Of a stretch of DNA of 64,000 nucleotides, positions 8,127 through 16,229 are shown piece by piece (positions within the stretch are counted from its first letter, which is position 1; the number at the start of each line of letters is the position of its first letter). Below the pieces are notes generated by a model. The model was not told where the DNA came from. It did no database searches and saw only the letters and a list, made by a program, of their open reading frames with translations. The stretch spans positions 1-64,000 of the IMG/VR virus record IMGVR_UViG_3300032462_001908; one strand, given 5' to 3'. Source of the DNA: a virus. Position numbers and translations under genes: made by a program.

Positions 8127-8974
8127 AAAAATCATGTAAAATAGTAGCAGAAGGGTGTTGCAATCATCTCGGAAAATTAGATGTAGCCATAGAAATGATT
8201 AAGATGGCTAAGATATGTGGTGCAGATTATATAAAATGGCAAAAAAGAAATCCAGTAGAATCTGTACCTAAAGAATGGCACAACAAGCCTCATCCTAATC
8301 AATCAAATGCTTTTGGATCGACATATTTAGAGCATAGGGTTAACCTAGAATTTTCTTTAGACCAGCATAAGGAACTTAAAAAAGTGTCTGACGACATTGG
8401 GATTGGTTACTCTTGCTCTGTTTGGGATATGACATCTGCTGCCGAGATAGCATCTTTAAATCCTGACTTTATTAAAATACCGTCTGCTGCCAATACATGT
8501 CTTAATATATTATCAATGCTTTTTAAGAGTTACGATGGTGATCTGCATATTTCTCTTGGAATGATGACAAAATTAGAACGTGAAAATCTTTTTGTATTTT
8601 TAGAGAATTACAAAGATAGAGTTGTTATTTATCATACTACAACAGAATATCCATGTCCATTTGACCATCTCTATTTGCGAGAAGTAGAGAACTTAAAGAA
8701 GATGTTTCCAGTCGTTGGATATTCTGGCCATAATTACGGTATAGCAGCTGATGTTATTGCCTATTCTCTTGGGGCATCTTGGATCGAACGTCATTTCTCT
8801 CTAGACCGTACTATGAAAGGAACTGACCATGCGGCATCTTTAGAACCAGATGGGCTTAGAAGGCTTTGTAGGGATATTGTGGCTATAGAGAAAGCTTTGA
8901 AGTTCAAAGAAAAAGACATGACAGATATGGAAGAATCTCAAAGATCAAAGCTTAAAATTTCAAATTCTCTTTAA
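8123..8974 (+). CDS. neuB: NeuB-like nonulosonate synthase, no SAF domain
   Basis: A 283-aa TIM-barrel synthase that condenses phosphoenolpyruvate with an N-acyl-hexosamine to give a nonulosonic acid. NeuB signatures: IVAEGCCNHLGKLDVA at the N-terminus (usually 'AEIG.NH.G'), ADYIKWQKR, the IKIPSAANT strand, GYSGHN, and ERHFSLDRTMKGTDHAASLEP near residue 225. Bacterial NeuB has about 340-350 residues because of a C-terminal antifreeze-like (SAF) domain that helps bind substrate in the dimer; here the protein stops right after the barrel. Either the domain is supplied elsewhere or this variant works without it. It shares 4 nt with the previous gene. Confidence 0.85.
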   Translation: MKKSCKIVAEGCCNHLGKLDVAIEMIKMAKICGADYIKWQKRNPVESVPKEWHNKPHPNQSNAFGSTYLEHRVNLEFSLDQHKELKKVSDDIGIGYSCSVWDMTSAAEIASLNPDFIKIPSAANTCLNILSMLFKSYDGDLHISLGMMTKLERENLFVFLENYKDRVVIYHTTTEYPCPFDHLYLREVENLKKMFPVVGYSGHNYGIAADVIAYSLGASWIERHFSLDRTMKGTDHAASLEPDGLRRLCRDIVAIEKALKFKEKDMTDMEESQRSKLKISNSL

Positions 8975-9223
8975 TGCCCTGCCTGAGTGGGTCATAAATT
9001 TATTTTCATCCAATTGACCAACATCTTCTTGAGTTCCTTGAATTTTTATAAATTTTTCTCCGTAGATAATACCGGAATCATCTTGTGAATATAGATATAT
9101 TATTTCTTGGAATACATCTAATATTACTTGGTTATTCTGTTCATCTATTGTACTGAATGAGCTAATTTTTATTATTTCTGTTCTAGTATTCAAGTTATCT
9201 CCATTATCTTGTGCAAATTTCAT
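8960..9223 (-). CDS. Leftward hypothetical protein, 87 aa
   Basis: This open frame fills the only gap in rightward coding between the NeuB-like and phosphatase genes and overlaps the end of the former by 15 nt, tail to tail. The protein is acidic and beta-like (TEIIKISSF, IIYLYSQDDSGIIYGEKFIKI) with no known domain. No Shine-Dalgarno is visible before its ATG, which lowers confidence. The second leftward gene of the window (30628-30936) has the same convergent overlap with its left neighbour, which argues that such small reverse genes are a normal feature of this phage. Confidence 0.5.
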   Translation of the reverse strand: MKFAQDNGDNLNTRTEIIKISSFSTIDEQNNQVILDVFQEIIYLYSQDDSGIIYGEKFIKIQGTQEDVGQLDENKFMTHSGRALKRI

Positions 9224-9264
9224 AATTTAGAATCAATAGTGTCGATATCATAAGGGAGATACAA

Positions 9265-9774
9265 ATGATTCTAAATTCAAAAAAGCTAATTATACTTGAT
9301 GTAGATGGCGTTTTAACTAATGGTATGTATTATGTTTCCAGTGATGGTAGGGTAACAAAGGGATTCTATACCAGAGACTTTTGGGCTATTGAAAAAGCTA
9401 CTACATTAGGTTTCGATGTTATTATATTAACATCCTCTTTTGATGGATGTATTAATAAAAAAGTCATATCTCTTGATAATGACAAGGTAAAGGTGGAAAG
9501 CTGTGTTAGTGACAAAATTACATGGATGGAAAACGTAATTATGCCGGAAAAAGAAGTTACTTGGGATGATGTAATCTATATCGGAGATGCCGAAAATGAC
9601 ATTGAATGCATGAAAAAAGCAAGATTTACGGCTTGTCCAAATGATGCCATACCTGCAATCAGGGAACTAAGTAATTATATATCTGATGCAAACGGCGGAA
9701 GTGGATCTGTTTATGAAATCATAACTAAAATCTTAAATGGAGATTTTAATTGCTATTTTGAAGGAAAGGAATAA
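9265..9774 (+). CDS. KdsC-like HAD phosphatase
   Basis: A 169-aa HAD hydrolase of the small, cap-less KdsC class. Motif I is LDVDGVLTNG (D12 nucleophile, D14 acid/base), followed by KdsC-type GRVTKGFYTRDFWAI; motif II is ILTSS, motif III the lysine region near residue 88, and motif IV GDAEND (D108, D112). KdsC removes phosphate from Kdo-8-P, and close relatives dephosphorylate Neu5Ac/KDN-9-P, so after the NeuB-like step this enzyme fits a 9-phosphate route (inference). The ribosome-binding site AAGGGAGA lies upstream. It overlaps nothing on the left because of the leftward gene. Confidence 0.85.
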   Translation: MILNSKKLIILDVDGVLTNGMYYVSSDGRVTKGFYTRDFWAIEKATTLGFDVIILTSSFDGCINKKVISLDNDKVKVESCVSDKITWMENVIMPEKEVTWDDVIYIGDAENDIECMKKARFTACPNDAIPAIRELSNYISDANGGSGSVYEIITKILNGDFNCYFEGKE

Positions 9775-9775
9775 T

Positions 9776-10327
9776 ATGGCAGCTAGTATATTAAAAATAG
9801 GAATAATGGATAATAATTTTGGATTATTAGACTGGCAGAGGTCAGTTATTAAGGTTATAGATGATTATGACGAGTTATCTGGCTCAGAACAGATGCAAGA
9901 GTTAAATCATTATGATAGGGCAAAGTCATGCGCTATTCGGGTTTGTTTTCCAAGGCGTTCTGGACATACGACTTTGGCAGTTTATTTAGCAAAACATTAT
10001 AATGCTTCTATCATATATACTGATACTGAGCATTACAGGGAGATAGACTCTCAATTAATAGATAATAAATATATAGAATTGGAAAAGCCTTTTAAGGATG
10101 CTAATAAATATAAGTCAGATATGGTGTCTGTTTATCATATCTGGCATGACATTATAAGATCAAGAACAGATTACAAATCAGCAGAAGGTCTTAATTCACT
10201 TAAGAATATTCTTTCAAATAAAAAAGTTATAGTTATAGATATGGCTAGTCTTATTACGGAAAGATATACGGAAGTATTAGATTGGTTATATAATATTACA
10301 AATGGCATCATAGTTATGCTAGGATAA
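9776..10327 (+). CDS. P-loop-like protein with altered Walker A
   Basis: I chose the ATG at 9776, which follows AAGGAAAGGA. The 183-aa product has the outline of a small P-loop NTPase: a strand and loop PRRSGHTT at residues 59-66 where a Walker A (GxxxxGK[T/S]) would sit, followed by helix TTLAVYLAKH, strand SIIYTDTE and a late hydrophobic strand KVIVIDMA resembling Walker B. The invariant lysine is replaced by His64 and the first glycine by Pro/Arg, so ATP binding may be lost or altered. Phage terminase, helicase and packaging ATPases have similar 'PRxSGKTT' loops. Function unknown. Confidence 0.5.
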   Translation: MAASILKIGIMDNNFGLLDWQRSVIKVIDDYDELSGSEQMQELNHYDRAKSCAIRVCFPRRSGHTTLAVYLAKHYNASIIYTDTEHYREIDSQLIDNKYIELEKPFKDANKYKSDMVSVYHIWHDIIRSRTDYKSAEGLNSLKNILSNKKVIVIDMASLITERYTEVLDWLYNITNGIIVMLG

Positions 10328-10336
10328 GGATAAAAA

Positions 10337-10801
10337 ATGGCAATCAGCACAACAGGTAGAGCTATAAAAGTAAAAACTAAAGCTTATGTTATATCAAAAA
10401 ATCATTTGCCAGAAGTCATAAATGAATATAATCATTTAAGATTTCAGTTTTCGGATGGTTCCGAGAGGCATATGTTGTTTACTAATAACGAAATGACAAG
10501 AGCTTTCAGAAGAGCTAATTCTAAAATAAGATCAAAAGAAAAGCCTAAGACAACATGGATACATGAAGTTTGGTATGAAGGTGTTGTTGAATTAGATAAA
10601 AATGAAGTAAAAGATATCATTATTAATAAGAATCTTCCGAATATAGCAAAGGTATTTAATCATGTTAGATTAAATATTAATGGATCGGATATGCATTTAT
10701 TATTTACCAAAAGTGACATCAGAGCAGCGTTATTGAGATCATCTCAATTAGATATTAAGCTTCCGAAAACATCATATATTGAAACAGATACTTTAAATTG
10801 A
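10337..10801 (+). CDS. Hypothetical protein with internal duplication
   Basis: A 154-aa basic protein built from two copies of one unit. Copy 1 (about residues 23-60) reads LPEVINEYNHLRFQFSDGSE then RHMLFTNNEMTRAFRRA; copy 2 (about 98-135) reads LPNIAKVFNHVRLNINGSD then MHLLFTKSDIRAALLRS. Conserved positions are L-P, the N-H-[LV]-R strand, a G-S turn, H-[ML]-L-F-T and a closing amphipathic helix. No known family recognised. The ATG follows GGATAAGGATAAAA. Confidence 0.65.
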   Translation: MAISTTGRAIKVKTKAYVISKNHLPEVINEYNHLRFQFSDGSERHMLFTNNEMTRAFRRANSKIRSKEKPKTTWIHEVWYEGVVELDKNEVKDIIINKNLPNIAKVFNHVRLNINGSDMHLLFTKSDIRAALLRSSQLDIKLPKTSYIETDTLN

Positions 10802-10807
10802 TATCAT

Positions 10808-12835
10808 ATGACAGATAAAATAAGAATTATTCATGCTATAGATAGTCTTGGCATAGGTGGAGCTCAAACTATGATGTTTGAGCTTCATGATGCTATTGCT
10901 AAATATTATCCAGAATATGTTCAAAATATAGTATTACTTAATAAGGAAAAAAAGGATACTAGATTTATAGAATCTTATGGAATAAAATATTCAAATATAA
11001 ATTCATCTTTATTTTCTAAAACTATTCTTTCATATAATGAAAACGAAAAAACAGTTTTAATATATCATAAGTTAATGTGTTCTAAGACTACTATATATAA
11101 TAATTTATTTTTGAAAGTTCCAATAATAGTAGTTAATCATACTTACACAGAGTCTAATGTATTCAATAGAATAAATAAGTGTACTTGTGTTGTTTCTGTT
11201 TCCGACTATATGGGAAAGATGATACGCAAAATATGTCCAAATTCTCATCATTTCACTATTATTAATGGAATAAATGGATATAAGTATGATGACATACCGT
11301 CTTTGGTAAGAGAGGATAAGGATTGTTTATTAACAGGACGTATAAATTCTCTTAATACTATTAAATTTTCAGAAAGTTGGCAAAAATGGATTTCCAAATT
11401 ATCTTTAACAAAAAGAGTTATTCATGAGTATGTTGGCGGTGGTCATCATTATAAAAAGGCATGTTCTCAGGTTTTAGAAATAAATAAGGTTAGTAATAAC
11501 GAAGTTAGGATGATTGGACCGATTCATGATTTGCAAACAAAAATATCTATGGTTAAAAGTTGGGATTTGTTTTTATATGAAATAAACAGACATGAGGGAG
11601 TTAGTATATCAATACTAGAAGCTTTGGCTTGTGGTGTTCCTGTAATATGTAGTAATCATTTTGGCAATAAAGAAATAATCAAAGATGGTATTAATGGGTA
11701 TGTTTTTGAATCTAGAGATCACGCAGCAAAAATATTAGAAGATTTATGTATACATCCTGAAAAGTTAGATGCCTTAAAAAAAACTACATTAGAAGATTTT
11801 AAAAATAACCTTGATGCAAAAATAGTTGCATCAAATTATGTAGAAGTTATAAATTATGCTCTTTCTAATTTTACAATTTTAAAATCTAATTTGAAGAAAA
11901 GAATGAAAGAAAATAATAGAAAACATTTTGCAATAAAACAAGTTAATAATAACAAAAGATTCGTAACAGAAAATAGTAAAAAGAATATAAAAATTAAAAA
12001 TTTACTTAGCACAAGTGATATAGAAATGGATTCTGATAATAAAAAACATGAAAGCAATCATGATAGTAAGGACAAATTCTCAATACTAACTGCTGGTTAT
12101 AATAATGGAAGATATATTAATGATTGGGTTAATTCTATTATAAAGCAAAAATACAGACCATTAGAAGTTGTATATGTTAATGACAATTCTTCAGATAATA
12201 CATTATCAATTCTTGCTAATTTATATAAGAAATTTTTAGAAGAAAACATAGAATTAAAGGTTATAAATAATCCCACGAGACAATTTTGTGGATCATCATA
12301 TCATATAGCTTTAGAAAATGCTACCGGACAATTTTTTGGAGTTTTGGATAGTGATGATATGTTATGTAATGATGCAGTTGAATATATAATGTCTATTTAT
12401 AAAAGTAGAGAAGACATTGCCTGGATATACACTCAGCATTATTACTGTTCTTCAGATATGAAACCAATAAAGGAAGGATTATGTACCCCTCCGAAACCTG
12501 GCAAGTCTCTTTTGCAAATGGGAAAAGAAGGTCGCCATACTTATTCTCACTGGAGAACATTTTCAAATAGATATCCTAAACTGGAAAAGATATTTTGCAA
12601 GGGGTTAAAATCAGCAGTAGATAAGTATATGGGATACAGATTGGAAGAATTTTCTAAAGGCATGTTTACTAATGAGGTTTGTTATCTATATCGATGTAAT
12701 AGCCAAAAGTCTATTTCAAAAACAGAAAAGACAAGATTAACTTGGAAAAATGTTATAGAAGAGGCTATTAATCGTAGAAGAAAATATAAATTAAAATCAT
12801 ATGAAATAGAAAAACTTGAAAGAAAGCCAAAATGA
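10808..12835 (+). CDS. Bifunctional glycosyltransferase, GT4-GT2 fusion
   Basis: A 675-aa two-enzyme chain. The N-terminal half is a GT-B retaining glycosyltransferase of the GT4 type: IGGAQTMMFELHDA near residue 16, and the donor-site EGVSISILEALACGVPVICS with the E-x7-E pair near residues 263 and 271. A basic, asparagine/lysine-rich linker of about 65 residues follows. From about residue 424 a GT-A family 2 domain begins (FSILTAGYNNGRYI, VYVNDNSSDNT) with a D-S-D-D metal site at 514-517. It probably adds two successive sugars to one glycan (inference). It overlaps the next gene by 4 nt (ATGA). Confidence 0.85.
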   Translation: MTDKIRIIHAIDSLGIGGAQTMMFELHDAIAKYYPEYVQNIVLLNKEKKDTRFIESYGIKYSNINSSLFSKTILSYNENEKTVLIYHKLMCSKTTIYNNLFLKVPIIVVNHTYTESNVFNRINKCTCVVSVSDYMGKMIRKICPNSHHFTIINGINGYKYDDIPSLVREDKDCLLTGRINSLNTIKFSESWQKWISKLSLTKRVIHEYVGGGHHYKKACSQVLEINKVSNNEVRMIGPIHDLQTKISMVKSWDLFLYEINRHEGVSISILEALACGVPVICSNHFGNKEIIKDGINGYVFESRDHAAKILEDLCIHPEKLDALKKTTLEDFKNNLDAKIVASNYVEVINYALSNFTILKSNLKKRMKENNRKHFAIKQVNNNKRFVTENSKKNIKIKNLLSTSDIEMDSDNKKHESNHDSKDKFSILTAGYNNGRYINDWVNSIIKQKYRPLEVVYVNDNSSDNTLSILANLYKKFLEENIELKVINNPTRQFCGSSYHIALENATGQFFGVLDSDDMLCNDAVEYIMSIYKSREDIAWIYTQHYYCSSDMKPIKEGLCTPPKPGKSLLQMGKEGRHTYSHWRTFSNRYPKLEKIFCKGLKSAVDKYMGYRLEEFSKGMFTNEVCYLYRCNSQKSISKTEKTRLTWKNVIEEAINRRRKYKLKSYEIEKLERKPK

Positions 12836-13749
12836 TTAAATTACTAATTGACTCTAGAAAATTTCATGGAGGTCCATTTGTCTTTAGAAATAGAATTTCT
12901 AAAGCGTTATCCGCCATAGATGGCATAAAAGTAATCAGAAATCGCAGAGAAGATTTTGATGTAGAATTATCTATTATTAGATGTCTTAGCAATCATGGAA
13001 AACCAATAATTTTAAGATTAGACGGATGCTATTATGATCCTTCCGCTTTATATCAAAATAAAGAAATATCTTCATCTATAAAAAAATCTAAACACATCAT
13101 ATTTCAATCCGAATTCTCAATGAAAATGATTAATAGTATTATACCTGCTAGGGCAAAAAACTGTAGCATAATTCATAATGGTATTGACATGAATTATATA
13201 TCTTCTATTAAGAGTAATCCCTCAATAGAACCTGGATCATTTGTAGCAGTTGCTAAATGGAGATACAATAAGCGTCCCATGTCAACTATAAATGGTTTCG
13301 TAGCGTCAGGAATAGATAGAAAATTATATATTATAGGCGATGGCATAGATAATAGTCTAATAAATAGGTATAAAAATGTTTGTATTTTAGGTAGTAAAAC
13401 ACCAGAAGAAACATTATCTATCATGAAATCTTGTCAATACCAGATTCATTTATGTCATATAGATTCCTGCCCAAATGCAGTTGTAGAGGGGTTGGCGTGT
13501 GGCCTAAATGTATTATGCACCAATTTAGGAGGAACGACAGAGTTGGTTAAGAAAGATGGTATTATTTTAGATATAGATAGATGGAATTTTATTCCAAAGA
13601 AGTTTAGTAATTTAGATAAGATTGAATCCCGTATCGTAGCTGATGGAATTTATGAAATATTGAAAAAAACAAAAAGAGCAGATAGGCAAGATTTAGATAT
13701 TAATCTAGTTGCTCAGAAATACGCAGATATTATAAAAAGTACAATATGA
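12832..13749 (+). CDS. GT4-like glycosyltransferase A
   Basis: A 305-aa GT-B type glycosyltransferase. The N-domain shows RKFHGGPFVFRNRISKAL and RLDGCYYD, and the C-domain shows AKWRYNKRP and an SCPNAVVEGLACGLNVLCTN donor-binding stretch near residue 215, ending in GGTTELV. It is shorter than typical GT4 enzymes (about 370 aa). It is clearly related to the gene at 18184, which shares the RLDG-YF/YYD, 'C/WCPNA-VE' and 'GG[TS].E' landmarks, so this island grew by glycosyltransferase duplication. ATGA overlap at both ends points to coupled translation. Confidence 0.8.
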   Translation: MIKLLIDSRKFHGGPFVFRNRISKALSAIDGIKVIRNRREDFDVELSIIRCLSNHGKPIILRLDGCYYDPSALYQNKEISSSIKKSKHIIFQSEFSMKMINSIIPARAKNCSIIHNGIDMNYISSIKSNPSIEPGSFVAVAKWRYNKRPMSTINGFVASGIDRKLYIIGDGIDNSLINRYKNVCILGSKTPEETLSIMKSCQYQIHLCHIDSCPNAVVEGLACGLNVLCTNLGGTTELVKKDGIILDIDRWNFIPKKFSNLDKIESRIVADGIYEILKKTKRADRQDLDINLVAQKYADIIKSTI

Positions 13750-14495
13750 CACATATATCTGTTATAACAACTTTGTTTAATTATAAGAACTATATAGGAA
13801 GCTGTATAGAATCTTTTTTATCTCAAAATTTTACCGATTCTGAGATGATTATTATTGACGATTGCTCAACAGACAATCCTATGAAATCTATAAAAAAATA
13901 TATCTCTGAAAGAGTACGCTATTATAGATTAGATAAAAATATGGGTTATTCTTTCGCAAAGAACTTTGGTATAAAGCATGCAAAATTCGAGATACTATCT
14001 ATGCTTGATGCAGATGATATGTTATATAAAGATAGTTTGCATAGCAGGTATAAAAAGATTCAAAGCGGATTTGATTTTGTTCATGGTCCAGCATTAGATT
14101 TGGAAAACGGAAAATTAAAATTATCAAAGTTATGGGCTAAATGGCTAAAAAGCTCAAAAGATGAAAAAAGCTATAAAATGATTCATGCCCAAACGGTAAT
14201 GTTAAAAAAAGATATACATCGCAAGGTTGGGTTATATGATGAATCTTTAAAATGCAAAAGTGATAGAGAAATGTGGGCTAGAATTATGAGTAGGCAAGAT
14301 GAATTCAAGGTATCTTATGTTAATGATCCAGTATCAATATATAGAGTTCATAAGAATCAGATGCACCGTTCAGACTGGAAGATAAAAAATAACGATAGAT
14401 TACAAAGGGATGTTTTAGATCGCATTGCTCGTAGGCGAAAAAATCTATCGGATTGTACTATGTTAGGAGACGAAAATGGATTTGAAAAATGTTAA
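13746..14495 (+). CDS. GT2 family glycosyltransferase
   Basis: A 249-aa GT-A fold transferase: the N-terminal ISVITTLFNYKNYIGSCIES, the nucleotide-binding IIIDDCSTDN, and the metal-binding MLDADDML at about residue 91. After the acceptor region, a short C-terminal segment with SDREMWARI and a YRVHKNQMH motif is typical of GT2 enzymes that build surface polysaccharide. No membrane segments are present, so it acts in the cytoplasm on a soluble or peripheral acceptor. It overlaps the dehydrogenase gene by 20 nt. Confidence 0.88.
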   Translation: MTHISVITTLFNYKNYIGSCIESFLSQNFTDSEMIIIDDCSTDNPMKSIKKYISERVRYYRLDKNMGYSFAKNFGIKHAKFEILSMLDADDMLYKDSLHSRYKKIQSGFDFVHGPALDLENGKLKLSKLWAKWLKSSKDEKSYKMIHAQTVMLKKDIHRKVGLYDESLKCKSDREMWARIMSRQDEFKVSYVNDPVSIYRVHKNQMHRSDWKIKNNDRLQRDVLDRIARRRKNLSDCTMLGDENGFEKC

Positions 14496-15351
14496 AATTG
14501 GCGTTATTGGGTGTGGAATTTTAGGAACATCTGTTGCAAGAGGCTTTATGACGTATTGTTCAATTATGACATACGATATAGATCCTAAAAGGTGTTCTAA
14601 TTCAATTGGAGAAGTATTAGAAAGTGATATAGTCTTTATATGCTTGCCAACTCCTATGATAAGTGTAGAAGGTGGAGAATGCAATTTATCTATTATAAAT
14701 GAATTTTTTATTAAGGCAGATAGCGTTTTATTAGAAGTATCAAAAAAGCCAATTTTTGTTATTAAATCCACAGTACCTGTTGGTACAACAAAATCATTAT
14801 TAGAAGAATTTCCTGATTTAAATATAGTTCATAGTCCTGAATTTTTAACGGCAAGATGCTCTCTAATAGATTTTATTACATCTGCTAGAAACATCGTCGG
14901 CGGCTCTGATGAAAAGTCTGTTAATTTTATATCTGATTTGTACAAATCTAGATTTCCAGGATGTCCATGCTATACAATGAGTTCAGATGAATCTGAATTT
15001 GTAAAATACGTAGCTAATTGCTTCTTTTCTACAAAAGTTATGTTTTTTAATGAAATGAAACTTTTAAGCGATAAGGTCGGATTAAATTGGGATAATATAA
15101 TTAATGGAGTTATGTCAGATGGAAGAATAGGAAAAACGCATTATCAAGTTCCTGGGCATGATGGAGCTTTAGGCATAGGAGGAACATGTTTTAGTAAAGA
15201 CATAAATGCTTTAATTAAAACATTTGAAAATAATGGTTTAGATCCTATTATTATAAAATCTGTGTGGGAACAAAATAAGAACATACGTCCTAAGAAAGAT
15301 TGGGATTGGGCAAATAATAAATCTGCTGTATCTGCTGTGGAAAAGAAATAA
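14476..15351 (+). CDS. Short UDP-sugar dehydrogenase-like protein
   Basis: A 291-aa member of the UDP-glucose/GDP-mannose dehydrogenase family. The NAD-binding G12-C-G14-I-L-G17 loop, FICLPTPM, the IKSTVPVGTT strand and HSPEFLTA are all present, and the catalytic cysteine is C238 in GGTCFSKD (the family usually has GGxCxPKD; the proline is Ser here). The chain stops about 50 residues later, so the C-terminal nucleotide-sugar-binding domain of full-length enzymes (about 390-450 aa) is absent. It may act on an unusual donor or be partly inactive. TAGGAG lies upstream of its ATG inside the previous gene. Confidence 0.75.
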   Translation: MDLKNVKIGVIGCGILGTSVARGFMTYCSIMTYDIDPKRCSNSIGEVLESDIVFICLPTPMISVEGGECNLSIINEFFIKADSVLLEVSKKPIFVIKSTVPVGTTKSLLEEFPDLNIVHSPEFLTARCSLIDFITSARNIVGGSDEKSVNFISDLYKSRFPGCPCYTMSSDESEFVKYVANCFFSTKVMFFNEMKLLSDKVGLNWDNIINGVMSDGRIGKTHYQVPGHDGALGIGGTCFSKDINALIKTFENNGLDPIIIKSVWEQNKNIRPKKDWDWANNKSAVSAVEKK

Positions 15352-15352
15352 C

Positions 15353-16021
15353 ATGAAAATAAATAACATATCATGCAAGTCATGTGAAAAATTTACATTT
15401 TGCAAAAGCCATGAGGAAAAGTATAAATCATCTATTAACAAGGACGGTGTATGGGTAGGAGTTATGTCTCCTATTAGAAAATGTCAACATGCTATTGCTG
15501 ATAAATACTATAGCAAAATACATGATAAAAACGTACTTGAAGTAGGATGCGGGTCATCATTAAAGGGTAATTTTATAAAAAAGGCTATTGAAGATGCTGG
15601 ATCAAAATGGAGTGGTATAGACATTAAGAAAACAGACCTGACTACTAAAGTTTGCGATGTTATTGCGATGCCTTTTGAAAATGAATTATTTGATTGCGTT
15701 ATTGGAAATCAGACGATGGAGCACTGGATCGATATAGTTTCAGCGTTATCGGAGATTCGTAGGGTTCTAAAAGTAGATGGAAAAATTATTTTAACTGTTC
15801 CTATTCACTTACACGGTGATCCTATATTTGTTACTGGTGATTTTAACAAAATAGAAAGTTTATTTAACTCATCAAAATTAGATATAGAGGTTGCCGAGGT
15901 ATGGAGAAAAAGCCATGATGGATTGCTATCATACTTACCAGGAGAATCTAAAAAGCATCTAAAGAAATATAATTTTTTAGCATCAACGTCCTATATCGCT
16001 TGTTTTGTATTAAGAAAATGA
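15353..16021 (+). CDS. SAM-dependent methyltransferase with Cys leader
   Basis: A 222-aa class I methyltransferase. A short N-terminal segment holds C8, C11 and C17, a possible metal knuckle (SCKSCEKFTFCK). The methyltransferase domain begins near residue 60: motif I VLEVGCGSSLKGN, the acidic SGIDIKK loop, motif IV FDCVIGNQTMEHW, and RRVLKVDGKIILTVP, the layout of ubiE/type 11 methyltransferases. It probably methylates a sugar or a nucleotide sugar made by the neighbouring genes (inference). It starts one base after the dehydrogenase stop codon. Confidence 0.8.
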   Translation: MKINNISCKSCEKFTFCKSHEEKYKSSINKDGVWVGVMSPIRKCQHAIADKYYSKIHDKNVLEVGCGSSLKGNFIKKAIEDAGSKWSGIDIKKTDLTTKVCDVIAMPFENELFDCVIGNQTMEHWIDIVSALSEIRRVLKVDGKIILTVPIHLHGDPIFVTGDFNKIESLFNSSKLDIEVAEVWRKSHDGLLSYLPGESKKHLKKYNFLASTSYIACFVLRK

Positions 16022-16043
16022 AAAAAAAGAATTAAGATTATTT

Positions 16044-16229
16044 ATGTGCGGTGTTTCTAAGACAATATTTAATCACTCTAATTTTTATAGTAAAGGTAAA
16101 TATATTAGAAATCAATATATAGACTACTGCATCAAGAATGGTATGGAAATACCAAAAAATAGAAAAATATACTATAAGAAAAGTCCTATTTCTCTAGATG
16201 AATACCTTAAAATAAGGAATAGTAAATGA
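16044..16229 (+). CDS. Hypothetical protein, 61 aa
   Basis: A small basic protein rich in Tyr, Lys and Asn, with no recognised domain and no membrane segment. No clear Shine-Dalgarno precedes the ATG, but its TGA overlaps the next gene's ATG (ATGA), the arrangement used throughout this island. It could be an independent small gene or the trimmed end of a former larger one, since remnants are common nearby. Confidence 0.5.
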   Translation: MCGVSKTIFNHSNFYSKGKYIRNQYIDYCIKNGMEIPKNRKIYYKKSPISLDEYLKIRNSK

